Notes: a model not told the origin generated them from the letters alone. 64,000 nucleotides of DNA from Tatumella terrea (GCF_039523755.1 NZ_BAAAFX010000010.1:62001-126000); one strand, 5' to 3'. Positions 36,001-44,552 are shown, counted from the stretch's first letter. Numbers and translations: made by a program.

Positions 36001-36980
36001 TGCCGGCGATTTTTTTTGATTTCCGCGGCCAGCCGGGACGCCAGCGCCGGCAGGGTCAGATCCGGATCATAATCGACGGTCATCGGTAACACATTAATGA
36101 CCGGGCCGGTAGCACACAGAGCGGCTGAACCCAGACGGCGCATAAAGATAAATCCGGCGCTGAACGGCTGCTGTCCTGTCAGCCGGGCCAGCCACAGTGA
36201 GACCAGGGCGATAGCACCATCGGTCAGCGTTAACCCGTGGGCGGTAAACTGTTCCGTCAGGGGCTGTAATCCGGCGGCCGGCAGTTGCAGTTGCTGACGT
36301 ATCAGCCGGACCCCCGGGACCTGCCCGGCGAGCGCCTGTTCCGACAACGTCACCGGGGACGGCAGTGAGGCCAGTTTTTCCTGCCAGTACCGGCTGTCAC
36401 GCTGCCACGCGGAGGACTGCTGGTAATGCAGGTATTCGTCGACGACCGCTGAAAACGGTGTAAACGGGGACGGGGCTGCCGGGGTTTGCTGCATCCTTGC
36501 GGTATAAATTCCGGCGATATGTCGGGTGAGTGCCGCGAAACTAAAACCATCCACGGCAATATGATGATAACGCTGGTACCAGAGCCAGTGAGTATCACCA
36601 ATCTGCAATAACAGATGCCGGTACAGGGGCTCTGCGGAGGTAATACGCAAGTCGCTGTCGAGATCACGACGTATATAGTCTTCAGCGGCTGACCGGGGGT
36701 CTGCTTCCTGCCGTAAATCATAATATTCCGGGACGATGACCGGCAGCGGACCGGGAATTTGTACGGCTTCACCGTCCTGCTCTTCATAGCGCATCCGGAG
36801 CGTATCGGCGCCGGCCATAGCGCTGATAATGGCAGCACTCAGCACCGGCTGAGAAATTTCGCCGGGAATATCGATCAGGTGGGCAACGGCGTAGGCATTG
36901 CGGTGAGGAGAAAGCTGATCGGCCAGCCAGATCCCTGGCTGAGCCGCCACCAGCGGTAACGCATTCTGTTTATCAGTCAT
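33066..36980 (-). CDS. entF: Enterobactin synthase, nonribosomal peptide synthetase EntF
   Basis: EntF activates serine, joins it to dihydroxybenzoate from EntB and releases the cyclic trimer. The 1304 residues (1293 in E. coli) contain a condensation domain with HHIAVDG (139-145), an adenylation domain (about 460-960; IYTSGSTGRPKGVLVGH, with specificity-pocket residues as in serine-activating EntF, such as FDVSVWEFFW), a carrier domain with Ser1009 in GGHSLLAMR and a thioesterase domain with Ser1142 in TGYSLGGTLA. Its start overlaps the ybdZ stop by eight bases. The carrier serine needs phosphopantetheinylation from outside this locus. Confidence 0.97.
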   Translation of the reverse strand: MTDKQNALPLVAAQPGIWLADQLSPHRNAYAVAHLIDIPGEISQPVLSAAIISAMAGADTLRMRYEEQDGEAVQIPGPLPVIVPEYYDLRQEADPRSAAEDYIRRDLDSDLRITSAEPLYRHLLLQIGDTHWLWYQRYHHIAVDGFSFAALTRHIAGIYTARMQQTPAAPSPFTPFSAVVDEYLHYQQSSAWQRDSRYWQEKLASLPSPVTLSEQALAGQVPGVRLIRQQLQLPAAGLQPLTEQFTAHGLTLTDGAIALVSLWLARLTGQQPFSAGFIFMRRLGSAALCATGPVINVLPMTVDYDPDLTLPALASRLAAEIKKNRRHQRFNAEQIMRDAGLNADHHPLYGPVLNVKMFDYRLDFDGVIAETEHLASGPVRDLEIALYPGEDGDLTIELLANAERYTPQQLAGYLQRLPLLAARFGETPGLKCGDAGLLTEDETRQINELNHTQVPLAPDTLFSLLSQQARRTPEAVALADIHHTLTYREMYQQVLALAQQLKDAGVRRGDIVAVALPRSVFLSLALQAIVCVGAVWLPLDTGYPDERLQFMLEDAAPALLITGHELAERFRQLSTVPACYYQSLLPEPAPDISFEPPAPQDGAYLIYTSGSTGRPKGVLVGHQAIVNRLLWMQDSYPLTAEDVVLQKTPASFDVSVWEFFWPLITGASLMMAPPEAHREPDILLQLMLNYRITTVHFVPSMLSAFVSALCADSARRVGKQLLRVFCSGEALPTALARQWESACGAPLHNLYGPTEAAVDVSSYPAFGPALAAVTGNSVPIGYPVWNTGLHVLDNRFRSLPAGVAGELWLSGIQLAKGYLGRPGLTASRFVALPVGGGERMYRTGDVVRRLENGAIEYLGRNDDQLKIRGQRIELTEIDHQLQQLPGIHQAVTLARTLGSHSEGWEDSRQLIAYVISPEPVNSGQLLTALQACLPPPMVPVAIMQVDAFPLSPNGKLDRKALPLPSVHRDTVQRAPSPGLESELATEFAALLNCDSVSAGDDFFALGGHSLLAMRLAARLRQRLQRPVTVGQIMVAPSVEKLAALLSEPSEDAARRAGYEPLLPLRQSTGPTLFCFHPASGFAWQFSVLRRYLDPRWSVTGIQSPSADGILNRSRDINELCDDHLQRLREHQPHGPYYLTGYSLGGTLAQGIAARLETAGEEVAFLGLLDTWPPETQRWDQRQGENLPDPAVLAEVDREREAFMASQRNQAGEDMSVMFDTISANYASAVRLLGTATSARFGGKATLFVAEKTRQPGMEAGPCWAPYIARTEIIPIQCAHAEIFAEEVFAQIGPELDRLLSAALR

Positions 36981-37194
36981 GGGAGTTTCCCCGGGCAGTG
37001 AGTGGCGCGGGACGAAGCGTGTCCCCGTTATCGTCCAGCCAGAGCAGACACTGTTCCAGCGTGTCCGGGCCCGCGACCAGCTCCCAGCCTGCCGGGATTT
37101 CCATCAGGCCGGGCCACACGCTGTACTGCTGCTGATGGTTTTTTAAAACGCAGGTCGTTGCCTCTGGTTGATCAAAGGGATGCAGATGATTCAC
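36973..37194 (-). CDS. ybdZ: MbtH-like protein YbdZ
   Basis: MbtH-like proteins bind and activate the adenylation domain of synthetases such as EntF. A GTG at 37194 preceded by AAGGAG is the best start, giving 73 residues (72 in E. coli) and beginning NHLHPFDQPEA; the in-frame ATG at 37239 lies inside fes. The core NHQQQYSVWP...IPAGWELV...CLLWLD is conserved, but the usual C-terminal Trp-Thr-Asp is replaced by NGDTLRP. It lies between fes and entF, overlapping entF. Confidence 0.9.
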   Translation of the reverse strand: MNHLHPFDQPEATTCVLKNHQQQYSVWPGLMEIPAGWELVAGPDTLEQCLLWLDDNGDTLRPAPLTARGNSHD

Positions 37195-37207
37195 GTCAGG
37201 CTCCTTA

Positions 37208-38449
37208 TTATTCGCTCGCAGGAAAGGGGGATAGGACACCGGGGCCGAGCAACGCCTGTAATCCGCTCAGCAACCCTCCGCGCCAGCACAACGCATCGTG
37301 TCCGCCCTCAACCTCTGTCAGGGTTGCCTCAATATTCCGGCGTTGTAATGCGTGGAAAAGCTCATTACCCGCCTGACAAACCACCGGTTCACGGCGGCCC
37401 GCTTCGAGATAGATTTTTCGCGGGTCAGCGGAGAAATGGCCTTCGTCCAGCTCGCGAGTCAGAACTCCCCGCGAACCTCCCCGTTGCGGCCACCAGAATG
37501 ACCCGGACAGGCTGATGGCGTTGCCGAAAACGTCCGGCCAGTTAAGCGTGGCATAGACCGCGGCAAGACCACCGAAACTCTCTCCGGCAACCAGGGTACG
37601 GGCGGCATCATGCTGCCAGCCGGTCTGCCGGGAAATCAGCGGTAAAAGCTCCTGCTGCACCGCTAACCAGAAATCTTCATTGCAGGGCAGTTCATGGCTG
37701 CGGTGCTGGCGATCGATGGTATCTATCATGACGTAGATAGCTGGCGGCAGTTTTTGCCTGTCGGTCAGGGATTGCAGCGGGGCTGCTATCGGCATTTGCT
37801 CAGCCCAGAACTGCCCGTCGAGCAGTAAGACCAGCGGGCGGTCCGGGGCTTCAGTCTGGCCTGTCTCGCAGAGCCAGAGAGAGCGTTGATTATTCAGTCG
37901 CTGACTGTGCCACTGTAAGCGGCTGATGTTCAGGGGTAAGGCGTGCCCCTGATCCAGCGGAGCCCAGTCGGCCTGGCACGGAGCTTCCGGCATATGCAGC
38001 GGAGACACTGACATTCCCCGTCCACCCTGCCAGGGGCGCAGCGGATTCAGCGGATCATGGCCGGCGATGGCAAACTTTTCACGCCACCAATCCTTGCGCT
38101 GACTAAGGTCGGTTAACCTCTCCGGCGATTCGGCAGACGTATCCGGGATCAGGCAATAGCTTCCGCGCCAGTCGGCCGGCAGTTCGGTCTGCCAGTACCA
38201 GACATCACTGCCGGGGACCCGTTGTAAGGAGCGGGGAGGTGCCGGCTGATGATGGTCGGTAATGCCGGTGATATTAATCCAGACATGCTGAAAGGCTGAC
38301 GTTTCCTCAGTGCCCTGCGGGTCCCGCCATAGAAAGGTGACCCGGCAGAGCGAATTTTCCAATTGCTCAATAAAGGGTAATCCTCGTTGCTGTTGTTGTT
38401 GCCACCAGGCATCAGTTCCGGGAGAGACAAACCATTCAGGGATCACCAT
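37208..38449 (-). CDS. fes: Enterobactin esterase Fes
   Basis: Fes hydrolyses ferric enterobactin in the cytoplasm to free the iron. The 413 residues (400 in E. coli) have an N-terminal early-set domain and a C-terminal esterase domain with the nucleophile in AGESFGGLAAVYA and the catalytic histidine in EGGHDALCWRGGL. In-frame GTG (38455), TTG (38452) and ATG (38449) are possible starts, and none has a strong ribosome-binding site; the ATG is chosen. It is the first gene of fes-ybdZ-entF, behind the Fur region shared with fepA. Confidence 0.95.
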   Translation of the reverse strand: MVIPEWFVSPGTDAWWQQQQQRGLPFIEQLENSLCRVTFLWRDPQGTEETSAFQHVWINITGITDHHQPAPPRSLQRVPGSDVWYWQTELPADWRGSYCLIPDTSAESPERLTDLSQRKDWWREKFAIAGHDPLNPLRPWQGGRGMSVSPLHMPEAPCQADWAPLDQGHALPLNISRLQWHSQRLNNQRSLWLCETGQTEAPDRPLVLLLDGQFWAEQMPIAAPLQSLTDRQKLPPAIYVMIDTIDRQHRSHELPCNEDFWLAVQQELLPLISRQTGWQHDAARTLVAGESFGGLAAVYATLNWPDVFGNAISLSGSFWWPQRGGSRGVLTRELDEGHFSADPRKIYLEAGRREPVVCQAGNELFHALQRRNIEATLTEVEGGHDALCWRGGLLSGLQALLGPGVLSPFPASE

Positions 38450-38487
38450 CAACACCGTGTTCAGTTCAATAAAGGGTAATAGTATTG

Positions 38488-38518
38488 ATAATACTATTGA
38501 TAATTATTTCCATTTGCA
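38488..38518. promoter_or_regulatory. Overlapping Fur boxes in the fes/fepA divergent promoter
   Basis: Two overlapping 19-mers, starting GATAATACTATTGATAATT (38488) and GATAATTATTTCCATTTGC (38500), each match about 13 of 19 Fur consensus positions. Overlapping boxes are typical of strongly iron-repressed promoters. They lie 39 bases upstream of fes and about 190 upstream of fepA. Confidence 0.8.
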
Positions 38519-38706
38519 ATAGTCTGTTTCACCGCCTGCCGTTGTCGTATTGATCAACTGCTCATTGCCTCTGAACCTTCTTCAGACGCACAGACCGCAA
38601 GCCGTTGTCCGTCAGACTGCAGCTAAAAAAACAGTGTAAAAACAGTGGCTCAATAACAGGATCCTCGCCATCACATTCTCTGTGGCAGAGGACCAGGATC
38701 CTCATA

Positions 38707-41028
38707 ATGAAAAAATTATCCCGACTTTCAACTGCGATTTGTCTTGAACTGGGCGCCAGCGCCTTCTTTATTTCTTTTCAGGTGATGGCAGCAGAGACAC
38801 CCTCTGTGACAACGCCCCCGGCCAGCCAGCAGCAAACCAGCGGCAAGGCGGAAGACAGTACGACGCAGGCAGAGAGCGGCACACTTCTTGTGACCGCCAG
38901 ACAACAAAATTTACAGGCACCCGGGGTGTCGACCATTACGTCGGATGAAATCCGTAAACATCCGCCAGCCCGCGACGTGTCCGAAATTATCCGTACTATG
39001 CCGGGCGTCAACCTGACCGGAAATTCCACCAGTGGTCAGCGCGGAAATAACCGGCAGATCGATATCCGCGGGATGGGCCCGGAAAATACCCTGATCCTGA
39101 TCGACGGTAAGCCGGTGTCCAGCCGTAACTCCATCCGTTTCGGCTGGCGGGGTGAGCGTGATACCCGTGGGGATACTAACTGGGTCCCGCCGGAGATGAT
39201 CGAGCGTATCGAAGTGATCCGCGGCCCTGCCGCTGTCCGTTACGGTAATGGGGCGATGGGCGGGGTGGTTAATATCATCACTAAACAGGCGACCAGTCAG
39301 TGGCATGGTTCCTGGAACACCTATCTGAATGCGCCGCAGCATAAAGCGGAAGGTTCCACCAAACGTACGAACTTCAGCCTGATGGGGCCGGTATCTGACA
39401 GCCTGACACTCAGTATCTGGGGCAACCTGGATAAAACCCAGGCAGATGCTTATGACATCAATAAAGATCACGCGGCGGAGCGAACCGGTTCTTATGCCGG
39501 CAGCTACCCGGCCGGCCGGGAAGGTGTGATCAATAAAGATCTGCACGGTAAGCTGAACTGGGAGTTTGCCCATAACCAGCACCTGGAATTTGAAGCAGGC
39601 ACCAGCCGGCAGGGGAACCTGTATGCCGGTGATACGCAGAATACCAATACCTCGGCCTACGTGAAGTCTAAATACGGTGACGAAACCAACCGTATTTACC
39701 GTCAGAACTATGCGCTGACATGGACCGGGGTCTGGGATAACGGCGTCAGCACCAATACTTACGCCCAGTACGAAAGAACCCGTAACTCCAGGATCACCGA
39801 AGGCCTGGCCGGCGGTACCGAGGGTATCTTTAATACTAACGCCGGGTTCTCGGATATCGATTTAAGCGATGTCCTGTTACACAGCGAAGTCAGTATCCCG
39901 TTTACGGCGCTGGTTAACCAGAACCTGACGCTGGGGACGGAGTGGAATCAGCAAAAAATGAAGGACGGGGTGTCCACCAGTCAGGCACTGACCGGCACCA
40001 ATACCGGGGGCGCCATCGATGGCACAGATACCGGCACACGTAATCCCTATACCAGTGCGCAGATCTTCTCCCTGTTTGCCGAAGACAACATGGACCTTAC
40101 CGACAGTACCGTCCTGACGCCGGCATTACGTTTTGATCATCATTCCATTTCCGGTACTAACTGGAGTCCGTCGCTCAACCTGTCACAGAATCTGACCGAC
40201 AATATTACCCTGAAAATGGGCATCGGACGGGCCTATAAAGCCCCTAACCTGTACCAGACCGATCCAAACTATATTCTGTACAGTAAAGGACAGGGATGCT
40301 ATGGCTCCTCTGCGTCGGGTTGTTACCTGATGGGTAACGATAACCTGAAAGCTGAGACCAGTATCAACAAAGAAATTGGTCTGGAATATAAAGATGATTC
40401 CGGCCTGCAGGCCGGTGTGACCTGGTTCCGTAATGACTACCGCAATAAAATCGAAGCCGGCTATAGCCCGCTCAGTACCAACAGTTCGGGTACCCGTATT
40501 TATCAGTGGGAGAATGTCCCGAAAGCGGTGGTCGAAGGACTGGAAGGCACGTTGAATATCCCGGTTACCGACACGGTGAGCTGGAATAACAACATGACCT
40601 GGATGCTGCAGAGTAAGAACAAAACGACCGGTGATCGCTTATCGATCATTCCGCAGTTTACGCTGAACTCCGGCGTCAGCTGGCAGGCACGTGATGATTT
40701 ATCTCTGCAGACCACGCTGACCTGGTATGGCCGTCAGAAACCAAAACGTCTGGATTACCAGGGGAATGTCGTGAGCTATCCGGATACCCGTGAGGTGAGT
40801 CCGTACAGCATTATCGGGGCCAGTGCGACCTGGGATGCGACCAAAAATGTCAGCCTGACGGCCGGGATTGATAACCTGTTTGATAAGCGTCACTTCCGTG
40901 AAGGTAACTCCCAGTCTACCGGAACGATCAACGGGGCAGGGGTCAGCAGTTATCTCTACGGTGCGGGGGCCAATACCTATAATGAATCAGGCAGAACCTT
41001 CTATATGAGTCTGAATACTCACTTCTGA
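38707..41028 (+). CDS. fepA: Outer-membrane ferric enterobactin receptor FepA
   Basis: FepA is the TonB-dependent outer-membrane receptor for ferric enterobactin. The ATG at 38707 gives MKKLSRLST and a signal peptide ending near VMAAE; an upstream in-frame start is rejected. The 773 residues carry a TonB box (SGTLLVTA), a plug domain (LQAPGVSTITSDEIRKHPPAR; GPENTLILIDGKPVSSR) and a 22-strand barrel ending in SLNTHF. The mature N-terminus is longer than in E. coli by a Ser/Thr/Gln-rich stretch before the TonB box. It stands alone, divergent from fes. Confidence 0.97.
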   Translation: MKKLSRLSTAICLELGASAFFISFQVMAAETPSVTTPPASQQQTSGKAEDSTTQAESGTLLVTARQQNLQAPGVSTITSDEIRKHPPARDVSEIIRTMPGVNLTGNSTSGQRGNNRQIDIRGMGPENTLILIDGKPVSSRNSIRFGWRGERDTRGDTNWVPPEMIERIEVIRGPAAVRYGNGAMGGVVNIITKQATSQWHGSWNTYLNAPQHKAEGSTKRTNFSLMGPVSDSLTLSIWGNLDKTQADAYDINKDHAAERTGSYAGSYPAGREGVINKDLHGKLNWEFAHNQHLEFEAGTSRQGNLYAGDTQNTNTSAYVKSKYGDETNRIYRQNYALTWTGVWDNGVSTNTYAQYERTRNSRITEGLAGGTEGIFNTNAGFSDIDLSDVLLHSEVSIPFTALVNQNLTLGTEWNQQKMKDGVSTSQALTGTNTGGAIDGTDTGTRNPYTSAQIFSLFAEDNMDLTDSTVLTPALRFDHHSISGTNWSPSLNLSQNLTDNITLKMGIGRAYKAPNLYQTDPNYILYSKGQGCYGSSASGCYLMGNDNLKAETSINKEIGLEYKDDSGLQAGVTWFRNDYRNKIEAGYSPLSTNSSGTRIYQWENVPKAVVEGLEGTLNIPVTDTVSWNNNMTWMLQSKNKTTGDRLSIIPQFTLNSGVSWQARDDLSLQTTLTWYGRQKPKRLDYQGNVVSYPDTREVSPYSIIGASATWDATKNVSLTAGIDNLFDKRHFREGNSQSTGTINGAGVSSYLYGAGANTYNESGRTFYMSLNTHF

Positions 41029-41054
41029 TCCTGTACTGATAATGCATCACCCAT

Positions 41055-41090
41055 AAAAAAGCCGCTTTCATCACTGAAAGCGGCTTTTTC
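41055..41090. terminator. Bidirectional terminator between fepA and dacB
   Basis: AAAAAAGCCGCTTTCA and TGAAAGCGGCTTTTTC form a strong stem with A and T tracts on either side, serving the convergent fepA and dacB. It also marks the right border of the enterobactin locus. Confidence 0.9.
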
Positions 41091-41098
41091 TTTGCCCG

Positions 41099-42535
41099 TC
41101 AGTATTGCTGATATAAATCGCGATACAGACGGCTTTCAAACCGTACCAGCGGGGCACGGCGGGTTCGCTGGTCCTGAGGCGGGACTGCGTAACCGGAAAG
41201 ATACTGCACAAAGGCGACCCGGGTACCGCTGGCGGTAGTCAGGAATCCGGCCAGGTTGTAAACCCCCTGCAGTGAACCGGTTTTCGCAGACAGCTTACCG
41301 TCGACACCGGCTTCATGCAGCCCCCCACGATACTGCAGTGTGCCGTCATGGCCGGACAGGGGAAGCATACTGATAAAGTCCAGAGTGCTGTCATTCTTGC
41401 CGATATATTGCAGCGCCTGCATCATCGTCGCCGGAGACACCAGGTCATGACGTGATAATCCTGACCCATCCATCTGCACGGTATTACCTAAATCAATGCC
41501 CGCTTTTTCTCTCAGAATGCGTCTGACCGCATCCGAACCGGCACGGTACGTCCCCGGGACATTGAAATAGTGGTGGCCGATGGTACGGAAAATGGTATCC
41601 GCGTACATGTTATCGGACACCTTCAGCATATGATGCAGAAGATCGTGCAGAGGTGCCGAGTCATGGCTGGCCAGCAGCGTCGCCGGAGGTGTCGGCTGTG
41701 TGCGGCGCAGCAGATGGCCGGAATAGTCGATATCTGCCTGGTGTAATTCATCACGCAGGATCTCACCGGCCCAGGCCGCGCCGTTCTGCACGGCAAACGC
41801 TAACGGCAGCGGGTCAGCCCGTTTACGCAGACATCCGGTCAGGGTGTAGCGGTTCAGTTCGCCCGGTACCACATCCAGCTCGCAATACTGGCCTTCACCG
41901 GAGTCAGGGGCAATCGTGCGTACTTCGCTGAACATATGCGCAGGATAATAAGACGCGATACGGATATACGCATTTTTGCCCGGGGTATCGGCGCTGTACA
42001 GCGCGACCGAGAAGCAGTTTTTATCGATGATCGCGGCGCCCGGCGGGGCATCGAAGCATTGAGTCAGATCATTCCAGGGCCAGCCCGGAGCAGCATCATG
42101 GCTGGCAAACACCGAAGTATCGATCACCAGGTTGCCATCGATATGGGTAATGCCCTGTTTTTTCAGACTACTGACCATGGCCCGCAGATCCTGGCGGGTA
42201 AAACTCGGGTCGCCGGCAAACCGGGCCACCAGGTCCCCTTGTAATGTTCCGTTACTGATTTTCCCGGAGGTTTCAAACATGGTTTGAAATCTGAAATCTT
42301 TGCCGAGCTCCAGTAACGCGCTCAGCGCCGTAAAAATTTTCATGGTACTGGCTGGCAGAGCCATTTGCTCACCATGATAGTTGACCAAAGGTTCCTGCGA
42401 GCCGACTTTTTCTGCCAGAAATGCCAGACTGGTTCCGGTCGGCAAATATTGTGTATATTGCTCTACAGGAATAGCCGCCTGGGCCTGCAGAGTAAAAGCG
42501 AGAGTCAATCCTGATATAAGTCGTAAAAATCGCAT
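41099..42535 (-). CDS. dacB: D-alanyl-D-alanine carboxypeptidase/endopeptidase PBP4
   Basis: PBP4 is a periplasmic class C penicillin-binding protein that trims and cleaves peptide cross-links. The 478 residues (477 in E. coli) start with a signal peptide ending QAQA (about residue 20). The active-site motifs are Ser63-Thr-Met-Lys66 (PASTMKIF), SDNMYAD and KTGSLQG. In E. coli dacB lies next to obgE; here 17 kb of siderophore genes separate them. It diverges from greA. Confidence 0.97.
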   Translation of the reverse strand: MRFLRLISGLTLAFTLQAQAAIPVEQYTQYLPTGTSLAFLAEKVGSQEPLVNYHGEQMALPASTMKIFTALSALLELGKDFRFQTMFETSGKISNGTLQGDLVARFAGDPSFTRQDLRAMVSSLKKQGITHIDGNLVIDTSVFASHDAAPGWPWNDLTQCFDAPPGAAIIDKNCFSVALYSADTPGKNAYIRIASYYPAHMFSEVRTIAPDSGEGQYCELDVVPGELNRYTLTGCLRKRADPLPLAFAVQNGAAWAGEILRDELHQADIDYSGHLLRRTQPTPPATLLASHDSAPLHDLLHHMLKVSDNMYADTIFRTIGHHYFNVPGTYRAGSDAVRRILREKAGIDLGNTVQMDGSGLSRHDLVSPATMMQALQYIGKNDSTLDFISMLPLSGHDGTLQYRGGLHEAGVDGKLSAKTGSLQGVYNLAGFLTTASGTRVAFVQYLSGYAVPPQDQRTRRAPLVRFESRLYRDLYQQY

Positions 42536-42708
42536 AATCTCGGGCTAAGTAACGGAGGAAGTCGCAATACTACGTCCCCTTATAGGGCAAAGTAAACGAT
42601 GACCCATAGGGAACTCCGGGGTAAAATACGTATCAAAATGAAAAACTGATCCTTGTCTGTGGTGGATATTGCCCCGGACAGGGTTGTTTTATTCCTAAAT
42701 TAACGCGT

Positions 42709-42729
42709 TGCAGAACGTTGTTTTCTGCA
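42709..42729 (+). other. Hairpin in the greA leader
   Basis: TGCAGAA and TTCTGCA pair perfectly around a seven-base loop about 50 bases before greA. In E. coli the greA leader gives rise to attenuated short RNAs (GraL). Here no T tract follows the hairpin, so a link is only a guess. Confidence 0.4.
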
Positions 42730-42779
42730 GTCATCAGTCAGGATGACACTTCTACACATAAGAGAATGAGGAGTTTAAG

Positions 42780-43256
42780 ATGAGTCAGGTTCCTATGACG
42801 CTGCGTGGGGCTGAGAAACTGCGTAAAGAACTGGAAGAACTAAAAACAGTTAAACGTCCGCGGATCATTGCCTCAATCGCGGAAGCCCGTGAACACGGGG
42901 ATTTAAAAGAAAATGCCGAATATCATGCCGCCCGTGAAGAGCAGGGATTTTGTGAAGGACGCATTCAGGAAATCGAAGCGAAATTATCGAACGCACAGAT
43001 CATCGATGTGACCAAAATGCCGGCCACAGGACGGGTCATCTTTGGTTCCACAGTCACCGTTTATAACACCGCGACCGATGAAGAATCGACTTACCGTATC
43101 GTGGGTGATGATGAAGCGGATTTTAAGCAAAATCTGATTTCTGTAAATTCACCGATGGCACGTGGTTTGATTGCAAAACAGGCAGATGATGTTGCCATTA
43201 TCAAAACGCCGGGCGGGGATGTGGAATATGAGATCCTGCGGGTGGAATACCTGTAA
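42780..43256 (+). CDS. greA: Transcript cleavage factor GreA
   Basis: GreA enters the RNA polymerase secondary channel and rescues backtracked complexes. The 158 residues equal the E. coli length: an N-terminal coiled coil with the tip acidic residues Asp41 and Glu44 (EHGDLKENAEY) and a C-terminal globular domain. GAGGAG precedes the ATG. It is single and convergent with yhbY. Confidence 0.98.
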   Translation: MSQVPMTLRGAEKLRKELEELKTVKRPRIIASIAEAREHGDLKENAEYHAAREEQGFCEGRIQEIEAKLSNAQIIDVTKMPATGRVIFGSTVTVYNTATDEESTYRIVGDDEADFKQNLISVNSPMARGLIAKQADDVAIIKTPGGDVEYEILRVEYL

Positions 43257-43394
43257 TCTCTTGCTACGCTTAAATAACTCCCGATGATTCCTTCAGGCAT
43301 CTCAGGCAGTCATTGCCGTGAAATCTGAGCGTTAAAGCGACACCGGTACCCCGGGCGTGGTAACATAAGCCGTTCTTCAGGAATGTAAAGAACA

Positions 43395-43418
43395 GAAAAG
43401 GCCGCGGTGCGGCCTTTT
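43395..43418. terminator. Bidirectional terminator between greA and yhbY
   Basis: GAAAAGGCCGC and GCGGCCTTTTC form a compact stem between the convergent genes. The 138 bases between greA and this hairpin hold nothing recognisable. Confidence 0.8.
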
Positions 43419-43457
43419 CACCCACACCGGAGCGTGGCAATTTCTTTGGCACCGGAA

Positions 43458-43751
43458 TCAGCGCGGCAGAGAAATTTTGTTTTCTTTAGAACGGCGATAC
43501 AGCACCAGTATTTTGCCGATAACCTGAACTTCACAGGCTTTGGTCTCACGGACGATTGCGCTAACAATTAAATTTTTGGTTTCGCGATCTTCGCCGGCAA
43601 TTTTCACCTTGATGAGCTCATGGTGTTCCAGTGCATTTTCGATTTCCGCCAGAACACCTTCAGTCAGGCCGTTGTTACCTAACATGACAACCGGTTTCAG
43701 GGGATGGGCCAGACCTTTGAGGTGCTGTTTTTGTTTGGTGCTTAGATTCAT
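43458..43751 (-). CDS. yhbY: CRM-domain ribosome assembly protein YhbY
   Basis: A 97-residue RNA-binding protein with a CRM domain that associates with pre-50S ribosomes. The sequence (MNLSTKQKQHLKGLAHPLKP; LGNNGLTEGVLAEIE) is almost that of E. coli, including the GxxG-type loop. It is divergent from rlmE. Confidence 0.96.
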   Translation of the reverse strand: MNLSTKQKQHLKGLAHPLKPVVMLGNNGLTEGVLAEIENALEHHELIKVKIAGEDRETKNLIVSAIVRETKACEVQVIGKILVLYRRSKENKISLPR

Positions 43752-43774
43752 CGTATTATTTACTTACTCAGGGA

Positions 43775-43802
43775 TTGAAAACGGGTCATTCTACCGCCAT
43801 CT
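43775..43802 (+). promoter_or_regulatory. Heat-shock (sigma-32) promoter of rlmE-ftsH
   Basis: TTGAAA (43775-43780), a 14-base spacer and CGCCATCT (43795-43802) match the sigma-32 consensus CTTGAAA-N13-15-CCCCATNT with one mismatch in the -10 part. It lies about 75 bases before rlmE, as for the known heat-shock promoter of E. coli ftsJ-hflB. Confidence 0.75.
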
Positions 43803-43876
43803 CTGGGTTATCGCCAAATCAACGCGACATTTACGTGATGTTTTATCGCGAGGATGTGGAATTAGTTGGAAAAATT

Positions 43877-44506
43877 ATGACCGGTAAGAAGCGTTCAGCC
43901 AGTTCAAGTCGCTGGCTTCAGGAACACTTTAGCGATAAGTATGTGCAACAGGCACAAAAAAAAGGGTTGCGCTCGCGCGCCTGGTTTAAACTTGATGAAA
44001 TTCAGCAGGGTGACAAATTATTTAAACCCGGCATGACAATCGTCGATCTGGGGGCAGCTCCCGGCGGCTGGTCCCAATATGCAGTACAGCAAATCGGATC
44101 GAAAGGACGCATTATTGCTTGCGACCTGCTACCGATGGACCCTATTGTAGGCGTTGACTTCCTTCAGGGGGATTTCCGTGATGAAGCTGTCCTTGCGGCA
44201 TTGCTTGAACGGGTCGGTGATAATAAAGTTCAGGTCGTCATGTCTGATATGGCACCGAATATGAGTGGTACCCCGGCGGTGGATATTCCACGTTCGATGT
44301 ATCTGGTAGAACTGGCGTTAGATATGTGTCGGGATATTCTGGCGCCGGGTGGTAGTTTTGTAGTGAAAGTGTTTCAGGGAGATGGCTTCGAAGAATACCT
44401 GCGGGAAATTCGCTCCCTGTTTACGAAAGTGAAAATTCGGAAGCCTGACGCTTCACGTTCACGTTCACGTGAAGTGTACATTGTAGCGACTGGGCGCAAA
44501 CTATAG
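43877..44506 (+). CDS. rlmE: 23S rRNA 2'-O-methyltransferase (U2552)
   Basis: RlmE (FtsJ, RrmJ) methylates U2552 of 23S rRNA late in 50S assembly. The 209 residues have Lys38 (AWFKLDEIQ) of the catalytic set, the SAM motif VDLGAAPGGWSQY, the aspartate in VMSDMAPNMSG and the lysine in FVVKVFQG. The ATG at 43877 matches E. coli MTGKKRSAS; an upstream in-frame start would run through the promoter. ftsH follows 46 bases on. Confidence 0.97.
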   Translation: MTGKKRSASSSRWLQEHFSDKYVQQAQKKGLRSRAWFKLDEIQQGDKLFKPGMTIVDLGAAPGGWSQYAVQQIGSKGRIIACDLLPMDPIVGVDFLQGDFRDEAVLAALLERVGDNKVQVVMSDMAPNMSGTPAVDIPRSMYLVELALDMCRDILAPGGSFVVKVFQGDGFEEYLREIRSLFTKVKIRKPDASRSRSREVYIVATGRKL

Positions 44507-44552
44507 TACCCTACGCTGTCTGTTAACATCGTTGTAATATGAGGTTAATCCC

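Noticed and set aside
24113..41100. Integrative element carrying the enterobactin locus
   Set aside because: No integrase, transposase, tRNA target or flanking direct repeat was seen at either border; only terminators mark the edges.
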